Positions 1 to 7,166 of a stretch of DNA of 17,933 nt are shown piece after piece. Both the position numbers and the translations under genes were made by a program. The DNA comes from an uncultured Bacilli bacterium (GTDB taxonomy: Bacteria; Bacillota_I; Bacilli_A; RF39; UBA660): assembly GCA_944351345.1 (NCBI GenBank), contig CALVPO010000018.1, positions 1-17,933 on the forward strand, in the 5' to 3' direction. Position 1 is the first letter of the stretch; every line of letters starts with the position of its first letter. The notes under the pieces are model-generated. The model was not told the DNA's origin and did no database searches. It was given only the letters and a program-made list of their open reading frames with translations.

Positions 1-1202
1 ATAAGTTTATTAAGTGACGCAGTACTCCCATCAATAGCCTTCACTTCAACCGGTATCAAACTGTCCCTATCTCGTACAAAAAAGTCCATCTCAACTGTAC
101 TCTTATCATTTTTATAAAAAAACAATGAATATCCAGATTTAACAAGCATATCAGCAACTATATTCTCATATATAGCACCTTTATAAGTATTAAAATTCCT
201 ATTATTTCGCAAATCCTCTTGTACTTCATCATCTAAATTACCAATAAGTAATCCGGTATCACTAAAATAAATCCTATAATTATCAGGATTATAATTACCT
301 TTTAAAGGTAAAAAAGGAGTCTCTAAACAATAACATATATTAATTATTCCAGCATTACAAAGCCAATCTATAATACCAACATACTCTCTATTTCTAGCAC
401 CATCGCTAATTTTAGATATTTGAAACTTTTTATTTTCTCTTCCTAAAAATACTGGAATCTTCCTATAAACATTAAGTATTTTACCGTGATCCAAACCATG
501 AGCATACTTAGTAATATCTTCTTCATAATCTAATATTATTTGCTTCTGCATATTTAATATACCACTATAATTTTTGTTTTTTACAAAAGAATAAACAATA
601 GCAGGCATCCCACCTATAACCATATATTCTCTAAAATTTTCAAACATAACAGACAATTCTAATTCAGAGAAAGGATCCAAATTTTTCATATGAGTATATA
701 AATCTTCTATTTGATTATCTTTATAGCCTTTAGCCCACAAAAATTCTTCAAAATCAAGAGAATACATTTCATAATCTTGTTTTTGACCAACACTATTAGA
801 TTCAATTTCATTGTAATTTATTCCCATAAGTGAACCAGAACATATAACATCATATCTTCCATCTTCATTAAAAGACTTTAAAGAAGTAGCACAATTTACA
901 CAATCTTGCAATTCATCAAAAAATATTAAAGTTTCACCTGGAATAAATTGAAGCTTAGGATTTATTAATGAAATATTTTTTATAATCGTATCTACTTCAA
1001 AACATTCATCAAAAATTGATTTAAACTGTTTTTGTAAAACAAAATTTATTTCAATAACATTTTTATAATTATTTTTAGCAAAATATCTTATAGATTCTGT
1101 TTTTCCAATCTGTCTAGCACCTTTAACGATTAAAGGTAACCTATTAGGATTACTCTTCCATTCTACTAAAAAATCATCAATTTTTCTTCTTAATCTTTCC
1201 AT
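1..1202 (-). CDS. AAA ATPase with DUF4143 C-terminal domain, 3' end cut by the window
   Basis: The reading frame is open from an ATG at 1202 to the left edge (400 codons), so the last part of the protein is missing. Residues 28-35 read GARQIGKT (Walker A) and 92-97 read LIFFDE (Walker B). The stretch around 120-125 (ICSGSL) fits the sensor strand of this AAA group. Near the end E371, D373, E386 and K388 (…VEVKA) form the PD-(D/E)xK-like pattern typical of the DUF4143 domain. Proteins of this family are usually 400-450 residues and of uncertain function; many are proposed ATP-driven or toxin-antitoxin-like factors, which I cannot confirm here. The start is supported by GGAGG at 1210-1214, 7 bases before the ATG, and by an extended -10 (TGATATAAT) at 1221-1229. 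It is a single gene, the last visible on this side, and follows the nucleotidase gene on the same strand without an evident terminator between them. Confidence 0.9.
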   Translation of the reverse strand, partial: MERLRRKIDDFLVEWKSNPNRLPLIVKGARQIGKTESIRYFAKNNYKNVIEINFVLQKQFKSIFDECFEVDTIIKNISLINPKLQFIPGETLIFFDELQDCVNCATSLKSFNEDGRYDVICSGSLMGINYNEIESNSVGQKQDYEMYSLDFEEFLWAKGYKDNQIEDLYTHMKNLDPFSELELSVMFENFREYMVIGGMPAIVYSFVKNKNYSGILNMQKQIILDYEEDITKYAHGLDHGKILNVYRKIPVFLGRENKKFQISKISDGARNREYVGIIDWLCNAGIINICYCLETPFLPLKGNYNPDNYRIYFSDTGLLIGNLDDEVQEDLRNNRNFNTYKGAIYENIVADMLVKSGYSLFFYKNDKSTVEMDFFVRDRDSLIPVEVKAIDGSTASLNKL

Positions 1203-1220
1203 AAATATACCTCCAAATAT

Positions 1221-1229
1221 ATTATATCA
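1221..1229 (-). promoter_or_regulatory. extended -10 promoter of the AAA/DUF4143 gene
   Basis: On the minus strand the sequence reads TGATATAAT, a perfect TGnTATAAT extended -10. No good -35 box sits 16-18 bases upstream. Transcription would start only about 7 bases further on, right at the GGAGG ribosome binding site (1210-1214), giving a leader of about 13 bases. Confidence 0.6.
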
Positions 1230-1305
1230 CAAAATTCCAAAAAAATTAATTACAATTATCACATTTTTCTAGGAGCTTTCAATTGTTTTTTTCACAAAAT
1301 TCCAA
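1227..1305. repeat. pair of 14-bp direct repeats upstream of the AAA gene
   Basis: The 14-mer TCACAAAATTCCAA occurs at 1227-1240 and again at 1292-1305, 65 bp apart. The first copy overlaps the extended -10 of the AAA gene. The second lies just after the stop codon of the nucleotidase gene. They could be operator sites or a small duplication; in such AT-rich DNA the GGAA core makes a chance match less likely but not excluded. Confidence 0.5.
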
Positions 1306-1317
1306 TAAAAACTATAT

Positions 1318-2016
1318 TTACTCTGATAATTCATTAACTTTCTTTAAAGTTTTAATCAGTCTAGTCCTATTATAACATTCTCCTTCATAACTAGGATTAC
1401 AATCACTTTTAGTAACGCTTGATATATTTCCTTCTCTATCAACAAAATCAACATTTTCATAATCACTAAAAAATTTTTCTATATCTTCCCAATTATTAAC
1501 TCTATTTATCTTATATTTTCTCATATCATCATTTTCTATATTTTTATTACAAAAATTTGAAAACAGAATATTTACTGAATTTTCTTTAAAACCACTAACT
1601 CTATCATCAATTCTAAAATCAAAATCAAGTAACCTTTTATCATTAATAAAAATAAAATTTTTAGGATTAAGAAAAGGAAGTTTTTCACTTAAAAAAGAAA
1701 ATTTATTTTTCAGATTTTGAGAAGGATTAATTATATTTTTTTGCCAAATATATGCCGTAACAATATATATTTCATATTTTTGTGATAATCTTTCCAGCAC
1801 CTCATAACACTTTGGATATATCTCAATACCTTCATACAAATTTTCATTTTCATATATTGACTTAAATTCACTTTCTTTACCTGATATTAATTGTTGTCTA
1901 AAATATATTCTTTCTCTTTCAATATCAAATTTTTTATTTAAAAAATGTTCTACATATTCCATAAAATTATCATTACAAATGACCCCATCCATATCAACCA
2001 TTATCTTTTTTTTCAT
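1318..2016 (-). CDS. HAD-superfamily 5'-nucleotidase-like protein (NT5C type)
   Basis: This 232-residue protein begins with the HAD motif I: residues 7-12 read VDMDGV, with the nucleophile D8 and the acid/base D10. Motif II is the Thr in YIVTAY (T87), a Lys follows in FINDKR (K127), and motif IV is DFRIDDR (133-139, D137/D138). This order and the DMDGVICND start resemble the 5'(3')-deoxyribonucleotidase (NT5C/YorS-like) branch, cytosolic Mg-dependent phosphatases that dephosphorylate nucleoside monophosphates; the substrate is inference. The core of this branch is usually about 180-200 residues, so residues from about 190 on (with D193, R194 and a Cys-containing tail) look like an extra C-terminal extension. 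The start is supported by AGGAG at 2026-2030, 9 bases upstream. It stands alone behind its own promoter. Confidence 0.75.
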   Translation of the reverse strand: MKKKIMVDMDGVICNDNFMEYVEHFLNKKFDIERERIYFRQQLISGKESEFKSIYENENLYEGIEIYPKCYEVLERLSQKYEIYIVTAYIWQKNIINPSQNLKNKFSFLSEKLPFLNPKNFIFINDKRLLDFDFRIDDRVSGFKENSVNILFSNFCNKNIENDDMRKYKINRVNNWEDIEKFFSDYENVDFVDREGNISSVTKSDCNPSYEGECYNRTRLIKTLKKVNELSE

Positions 2017-2112
2017 AATTATATTCTCCTTTTTATATAAAATTTCTAAAAATTTATTTTTTTACCTTTACTTTTCTAATATATACAATAAACGCAAAAA
2101 TAATCTGTCGTT

Positions 2113-2141
2113 TTTATAAAAAAATGTTATAGCTTTATCAA
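2113..2141 (-). promoter_or_regulatory. sigma-A type promoter of the nucleotidase-like gene
   Basis: On the minus strand TTGATA (2136-2141) is followed after exactly 17 bases by TATAAA (2113-2118). An overlapping alternative is TTGACA (2147-2152) with TATAAC (2126-2131) at a short 15-base spacing. Either would give a leader of about 80-100 bases before the AGGAG at 2026-2030. Confidence 0.5.
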
Positions 2142-2196
2142 CTTTTTGTCAACTTGCAATAAAAAATAAGTATAAAATATATAAATAATATTTCAT

Positions 2197-2226
2197 AAAA
2201 AAACTACACCAAAGATGTAATTTTTT
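2197..2226 (-). terminator. strong intrinsic terminator of the peptidase-nucleotidyltransferase-membrane protein operon
   Basis: Read on the minus strand, the arm 2226-2214 (A-run then TTACATC) pairs over 13 positions, counting two G-U pairs, with 2210-2198 (GGTGTAG then T-run) around a three-base loop TTT. The 3' arm ends in seven T. It begins 6 bases after the stop codon at 2232-2234, so it ends the three-gene transcription unit. Confidence 0.85.
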
Positions 2227-2231
2227 CATTA

Positions 2232-3728
2232 CTACTTATCACCATCTTCTTCATTACCTAAATATTCAAATAAAGAAAATCTACCCTCTTTATGAACTAA
2301 CTCATAATTAGGAGAAGCTGTCAATATCTGATTTAAAGAAGTATCTCTATATATAAGTATATGTGTAATACCATACTTATTAAATACTCTACCATAATTA
2401 GTCTCAATATTCATACACTCATCAAATATATCAAACTCCCCATTAAAAGGCTTAGTATATAAATCACTTCTAGAATCTATATAAACCTTCAAATCTCTAA
2501 ACAATAAATAGCTACCAAAATCATAATCATTATATAATTTTATCTTATCAACATCTAAATTATCATAAATATAATTAACCATAGTAACAGGATATATATT
2601 TTGATCTATAAACTCTTTCTTAGAATTAATATTAAATACTACCATCGATGTAATAACAACAGTAATAAGTACTATAAAACTACCAAAAGCAGGAATATCA
2701 AAATCTAATACATTCTTAGTATTTATCTTACCAATATCTGAGACAATCCTACATAAACAAAATACTCCAATTATAGCAAGAAATGCAACATGTCTAGTAG
2801 ACATAAAAGACATAACTAAAAGTCCTAAAATCATACAAACATCTGACAACCTAACTTTAACCTTAGTAAATACTAAAGGCACTAACACAATAAGCATATA
2901 TGCCCAAACAAAAGCATTATCAGTAAGAACTAAAGCCTTATGCTCCTCAATATACTCCATAGTATTTCCTTGCATAATCTTAATAAAATAAGTATATGGA
3001 GTACTACCTATAGGAGTAAGTAACCCAATAAATAAACTTATAAGAAAAGTAATACCAAGTAACTTTATATTCTCACTATCATTAACTATAAGCCTATTCA
3101 TAAACACTTTATTGGTTACATGAATATTAAACTTCTTCCCTATCTTAGAAACTAATGATGAGAACAAATAAGGAAGCATCAATACAAAATAAAATGGCCA
3201 TACTGCTGCATGCAAATTAGCAATCAACAAACATATTATCATCAAATATATCATATATCTCTTATTACTACTAGAAAGAAGTCTCTCTATAAAATAAACC
3301 TCTAATATAAACAAGAAATACGTAAATAACTGAGCCCTCGCCGTAATATAATGAGCAATCATAATAGTAGCAAAAATACTAAACAACAAAGACAAAAAAT
3401 AACTCTTATTAAGCCGTAAATTAACAAAATAAAACGTCAATGCAACTACTATAAAACACAAAATATTAAACACATATAACCCATTAAAATCAAACATATC
3501 ATACACTTTATAAATTATAACATCATAAAGCCAATGTGGATAAGTATATGAAAGATCATGCCAAGAAAAATGATCTTTCATGTCAATCCCATTATCTAAT
3601 ATAGATTCTCCAACTTTTATTGTATAAAAAGTATCATTTTGAAAAGGTTTAGTAGTAAACGCAATACATATAAGTATAATCATCACGATACTACACCCCA
3701 TTAATATCTTTTTATTATTATTATTCAT
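2232..3728 (-). CDS. polytopic membrane protein of the GT-C glycosyltransferase type
   Basis: The 498-residue product has about ten hydrophobic helices (the first near residues 8-26) and a soluble C-terminal domain from about residue 375. The first outside loop carries D32 in NDTFY, then GE (40-41) and FSWHD (54-58). An early loop Asp followed by such a pattern is the usual layout of GT-C enzymes that move sugars from lipid-phosphate donors to acceptors outside the membrane. The frame also contains an earlier start at 3764, but 3728 is preferred: GGAGGG lies at 3735-3740, 6 bases before it, and the nucleotidyltransferase stop (TAG, 3730-3732) ends one base upstream, so the two are translationally coupled. 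A strong terminator follows. Family membership is by topology and motif only; donor and acceptor are unknown. Confidence 0.65.
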   Translation of the reverse strand: MNNNNKKILMGCSIVMIILICIAFTTKPFQNDTFYTIKVGESILDNGIDMKDHFSWHDLSYTYPHWLYDVIIYKVYDMFDFNGLYVFNILCFIVVALTFYFVNLRLNKSYFLSLLFSIFATIMIAHYITARAQLFTYFLFILEVYFIERLLSSSNKRYMIYLMIICLLIANLHAAVWPFYFVLMLPYLFSSLVSKIGKKFNIHVTNKVFMNRLIVNDSENIKLLGITFLISLFIGLLTPIGSTPYTYFIKIMQGNTMEYIEEHKALVLTDNAFVWAYMLIVLVPLVFTKVKVRLSDVCMILGLLVMSFMSTRHVAFLAIIGVFCLCRIVSDIGKINTKNVLDFDIPAFGSFIVLITVVITSMVVFNINSKKEFIDQNIYPVTMVNYIYDNLDVDKIKLYNDYDFGSYLLFRDLKVYIDSRSDLYTKPFNGEFDIFDECMNIETNYGRVFNKYGITHILIYRDTSLNQILTASPNYELVHKEGRFSLFEYLGNEEDGDK

Positions 3729-3729
3729 C

Positions 3730-4632
3730 CTATTCCCTCCATAAATTATCTGGATAAACACCATCTTTAACCAAATCTAAAATATTTTCTTTTAATTGCT
3801 CCAAATCCTCTCTATAAGTCATTCCATTAAACTTACTAGTAGTATGTAATATTTTAACATCAGCCTTACCATCATCTATAGACTTCTGTACTATAGTAGG
3901 TAAATAAAACTCGCTTTTATTAAAATCTATATTTTCATTAAAAAACTCCCTAAAATAAACTTCAGCATCATCAAAAACAGCGGGAGTAAACCCAAACAAA
4001 TTAACTGATACTGGAGTATCCCCATCTATCTTAGTAGCAGAATCACCCTCATAATAAACTAGTTCATCTTTATTATATCCTATCTTAGTTCTTTCAGTAA
4101 TAGTTTTAAGCAACCCATTCTCAACAACACAAACACCCCTAGATACAGTACCATTATGACTAAGTGTATTAGCAAGCTTATATGCAACCATAGCATAATG
4201 TTGTTTCCCACTATCATTCTTAAGATTTTTTAAATAATGACCCAAAGTTAACATAGCATCTCTTCCATAAAAATCATCAGCATTTATCACTATAAAATTA
4301 TCATCCACAAACTGACGACTAGCAAGTAAAGCTTGCCCTGTCCCCCAAGGCTTAACTCTATCACTAGGTACATCTATTCCCTCAGGTAAATCATCTAACT
4401 TCTGATAAGCATAACTAACATCAATCTTAGATTCAATCCTCTTACCAACAGTCTCTCTAAACAAATCCAAATGTTCTTCTTTTATTACAAAAACAACCTT
4501 TTTAACTCCAGCCCTAATAGCATCATAAATAGAATAATCTATCAAAAATTCCCCACTAGGACCAACAGGCATCAACTGCTTCATACCACCAAATCTACTG
4601 CCCATCCCAGCAGCCATAACAACTAAAATCAT
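3730..4632 (-). CDS. sugar-phosphate-type nucleotidyltransferase
   Basis: The protein has 300 residues. Its start holds the nucleotide-binding signature of the NTP_transferase fold: residues 7-20 read AAGMGSRFGGMKQL, with R13 and K18 placed to bind the triphosphate. GTGQA (97-101) and NADDFYG (117-123, the DD metal-binding pair) follow, and the C-terminus has NGMTYREDL (269-277). Such enzymes join a sugar phosphate (or choline/glycerol phosphate) to an NTP in the cytoplasm, making an activated precursor. I cannot tell which substrate from the sequence. AGGAGG at 4639-4644 is 6 bases from the ATG, and the ATG overlaps the TGA of the upstream peptidase gene in an ATGA quartet. Lying next to a GT-C-like protein, it probably supplies or belongs to a surface-glycan pathway. 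Confidence 0.85.
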   Translation of the reverse strand: MILVVMAAGMGSRFGGMKQLMPVGPSGEFLIDYSIYDAIRAGVKKVVFVIKEEHLDLFRETVGKRIESKIDVSYAYQKLDDLPEGIDVPSDRVKPWGTGQALLASRQFVDDNFIVINADDFYGRDAMLTLGHYLKNLKNDSGKQHYAMVAYKLANTLSHNGTVSRGVCVVENGLLKTITERTKIGYNKDELVYYEGDSATKIDGDTPVSVNLFGFTPAVFDDAEVYFREFFNENIDFNKSEFYLPTIVQKSIDDGKADVKILHTTSKFNGMTYREDLEQLKENILDLVKDGVYPDNLWRE

Positions 4633-5339
4633 AATATTCCTCCTATTACTTTAATCAATATTAGAATAAAGAAAATAAAAATTAAAACATAAGAATACTT
4701 AGATATAACCACTCTACGTCTATCATAAGATACCATTTTCTTACTATCATATATCCCTGTAGAATCAAGCTTAATACCAATAACATGCAAATTAGATATA
4801 TCATCATGAGTTACTACAGTAAAAGAAGTAGGATCATCCAAATCTAAATATATAATATCACTAGGAGCCTTAATAAAATAAATAATCATAACTATATCTC
4901 CTATCGAACTAACTATATTTAAAACAGATAAAAATACTAATATATAAGAATTAATAATCATCCCAATAATTAAAGTAATTACTCCTATTATAGTAACTGG
5001 AAAAAATAACGAAGTAAGAATAACCTTCTTAGGTATATTTTGTTTACACATACAATAGAAAATTCCCTTCTCCAAAAACATTCCAAAAGTAATAGAACGC
5101 TTATCAACACATTTAAAAATAGAAAAACCTATCCCATGTAAAACCTCATGTATAATAAGCCAAATAATCATAAATATAAATAAACTTACTATATCACTAT
5201 AAAACACATAATTATCCTTATACTCCATAAAAAATACTAAACCACCAACTACTATAAACAATAAAATAGCCAGCACATTTAATATAACCATATCCAATTT
5301 ATAAGTATAATAATTTAATTTACTCTTATCTTTATTCAT
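4629..5339 (-). CDS. DUF3267-like membrane zincin (putative metallopeptidase)
   Basis: The 236-residue product has about five transmembrane helices. At the end of the second helix residues 64-68 read HEVLH, the zinc-binding HExxH motif, continued as GIGF, which is the pattern of DUF3267 putative zincins. The C-terminal 60 residues before the last helix form a small soluble segment. An earlier in-frame ATG at 5390 would add 17 residues, but it has no ribosome binding site and lies upstream of a clear extended -10 (TGTTATAAT, 5356-5364). The start at 5339 is therefore preferred, with a weak TGGGA at 5346-5350. The stop TGA overlaps the next ATG by four bases, so this is the first gene of the coupled operon. 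Its substrate is unknown. Confidence 0.7.
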   Translation of the reverse strand: MNKDKSKLNYYTYKLDMVILNVLAILLFIVVGGLVFFMEYKDNYVFYSDIVSLFIFMIIWLIIHEVLHGIGFSIFKCVDKRSITFGMFLEKGIFYCMCKQNIPKKVILTSLFFPVTIIGVITLIIGMIINSYILVFLSVLNIVSSIGDIVMIIYFIKAPSDIIYLDLDDPTSFTVVTHDDISNLHVIGIKLDSTGIYDSKKMVSYDRRRVVISKYSYVLIFIFFILILIKVIGGIL

Positions 5340-5355
5340 AATAAATCCCAAACTA

Positions 5356-5364
5356 ATTATAACA
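5356..5364 (-). promoter_or_regulatory. extended -10 promoter of the peptidase-nucleotidyltransferase-GT-C operon
   Basis: The minus strand reads TGTTATAAT, a TGnTATAAT extended -10, with a weak -35 TTTACT 18 bases upstream. Transcription would begin about 10 bases before the ATG at 5339. This placement excludes the longer ORF start at 5390. Confidence 0.6.
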
Positions 5365-5484
5365 CATAATATTTTATTTAGTAAACACAATAAATTACAT
5401 TAGCACCAAAACTTACATTTATTTTAAAATTATTCGATAAATATTTAACTAAATATAAATATCTAACCCCCAAGCATATAAATA

Positions 5485-7065
5485 TTATAAACTTCTAAAA
5501 CACTCCTGAAAATACTCATTATGAATAATATCACTATCTTTAAAATAACCATCTATATCAAAATTCAAATTACGATTATTACCCCTAATATAATAAACCA
5601 TTCTAAAAGCATAATTAATAATTCTCTTAAGTTCCTTATTATCTATCATAGAAATATCAATATAAGATAAATTATTAAAATTCTTATCAATAACATATCT
5701 CATAAACCTATAACTATTACTAAGAGCAACAGGATACTTCCCATTTCTCAAAAAACATTCATTATCAAATACAAAATGCTTTTTATCCATCTCACGTAAC
5801 ATCACATCTAAAACACTCTTAAAATTATCAATTCTCATAAAATCTATATATTTAAATATCTGATTATCATTTCTTATTAAATAAGCAAACATATATTTAT
5901 TACTAACAAATATATTCTTAACCATTCCCATATCATCTAAATAGTCATCAAGTACAAACTCAGATTTTCTATATTTATTTAAATATATATCTATAAGCCT
6001 ATTAACCTCATCTCGATTATTAATCTCAACCTCCCTTATATTATGTCTATCCCTATCTATCAAATAAGCCATAAACATATAATTTTGCTTAAAAATATTA
6101 CTAAAAGGATACTTCTTATAATCAAAATCTATATTCTCTCTAACTAACTTTAAAGAAAGAAAATCTATAATTCTTTTTATATCTCCAGTAACTATATTAT
6201 GAAAATTAACATACTTAACATTATCAACATCCCTATTAATTATATATATAAGAAAATCACAATCTTTATCCAAATAATTAGCAAGTAAATCTAACTTAAA
6301 TATCCTATCCGCACTAATATCAAACTTATTCATACATTTAATTAAAGACTCAACAAACCTCTTTTTATCATTTAAAGTAAATTTATCAAAAATTTTATCA
6401 TCTAAATATTTAAGACTATCTATATCATTTTCTACCAAATAAATAAGAAAATCTATATTATAAATAAGTATTTTAGGTAAAACTTTATCATTAATCATAA
6501 ACTTCTTTAAAGAAAAATCAGCATCTTTTATCTTATTTATAACACTTCTTATTAACTCTCTTTGCTTCTCAGGATATTTATTATTATAAGTAATATACTT
6601 TATATTATAATAATCTAAATTAACCAAATAAGAAATAAAATCTATATTACTAGATAAAGCCTCAGGCAAATTATTAGGATACGTTAAAATCTTATTGATA
6701 TCCAATCTAATATTATTTTCTCTAATTATATCCAAACTATATTTAACAAGCTTATCTTTATCATCATCACTAATATCAAACTTATCAAAATAAACTATAT
6801 TATTTATATTAAACTCTATCATCTTCTTACAAAAATAATATGAACTAAAAAAACTAACTTCCATCCCATTTTGATAATATCTAGCATTCTTATTATCAAA
6901 ATAATAACCAATATCTATATCATCATCTAAATTATCAAAATATATATCAAGAACCTTATTTTGTTTTTTAGAACCAAGAAGATAAAACTCTCTACAATGT
7001 AAACTTAAATTCTCACAATTCTTTTTTATCTTATATTTAAATATGAATAAAAAAATCTCTATCAT
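5485..7065 (-). CDS. unrecognised protein with about seven degenerate 60-66 residue repeats
   Basis: I do not recognise this 526-residue, Ile/Asn/Asp/Tyr-rich protein. After an N-terminal part it consists of repeated units starting at about residues 74, 135, 200, 266, 326, 387 and 449. Each unit carries a helix of the form (N)xxFhhYLhxxD followed by xhKYhD, where h is hydrophobic: for example IDFISYLVNLD at 141-151, IDFLIYLVEND at 204-214 and YMFAYLIRND at 391-400. A second amphipathic helix and a link ending in P or N close each unit. This looks like an all-helical solenoid, and the helix pattern recalls DUF4116-type repeats, but that likeness is only visual. There is no signal peptide or clear membrane helix. 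The start at 7065 has a poor ribosome binding site (AAAGAG nearby) but a plausible extended -10 just upstream. It appears to be a single gene. Confidence 0.75.
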   Translation of the reverse strand: MIEIFLFIFKYKIKKNCENLSLHCREFYLLGSKKQNKVLDIYFDNLDDDIDIGYYFDNKNARYYQNGMEVSFFSSYYFCKKMIEFNINNIVYFDKFDISDDDKDKLVKYSLDIIRENNIRLDINKILTYPNNLPEALSSNIDFISYLVNLDYYNIKYITYNNKYPEKQRELIRSVINKIKDADFSLKKFMINDKVLPKILIYNIDFLIYLVENDIDSLKYLDDKIFDKFTLNDKKRFVESLIKCMNKFDISADRIFKLDLLANYLDKDCDFLIYIINRDVDNVKYVNFHNIVTGDIKRIIDFLSLKLVRENIDFDYKKYPFSNIFKQNYMFMAYLIDRDRHNIREVEINNRDEVNRLIDIYLNKYRKSEFVLDDYLDDMGMVKNIFVSNKYMFAYLIRNDNQIFKYIDFMRIDNFKSVLDVMLREMDKKHFVFDNECFLRNGKYPVALSNSYRFMRYVIDKNFNNLSYIDISMIDNKELKRIINYAFRMVYYIRGNNRNLNFDIDGYFKDSDIIHNEYFQECFRSL

Positions 7066-7090
7066 ATAGTCAACTCTTTTCTATATCATA

Positions 7091-7099
7091 ATTTTACCA
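7091..7099 (-). promoter_or_regulatory. probable extended -10 promoter of the repeat-protein gene
   Basis: The minus strand reads TGGTAAAAT, one base off a TGnTATAAT extended -10. It lies 25 bases before the ATG at 7065, directly after the terminator of the upstream kinase gene. Confidence 0.4.
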
Positions 7100-7104
7100 T
7101 ATCT

Positions 7105-7158
7105 AAAAAAAGAAAAAAAGAGAATAAAATAATTTTATTACATTACTTTACTCTCTTT
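7105..7158 (-). terminator. intrinsic terminator of the hybrid histidine kinase gene
   Basis: On the minus strand AAAGAGAGTAAA (7158-7147) pairs over 12 positions, one of them G-U, with TTTATTCTCTTT (7128-7117) around an 18-base loop. A run of T with a single C follows (7116-7105). It starts 8 bases after the TAG stop of the kinase gene. Confidence 0.75.
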
Positions 7159-7166
7159 ACAATAAA

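Noticed and set aside
3729..3764. Longer start of the GT-C-like protein at 3764
   Set aside because: It lacks a ribosome binding site and would overlap the preceding gene by 35 bases; GGAGGG before 3728 decides for the shorter form.
5340..5390. Longer start of the DUF3267-like protein at 5390
   Set aside because: The extended -10 at 5356-5364 lies downstream of that ATG, and no ribosome binding site precedes it.
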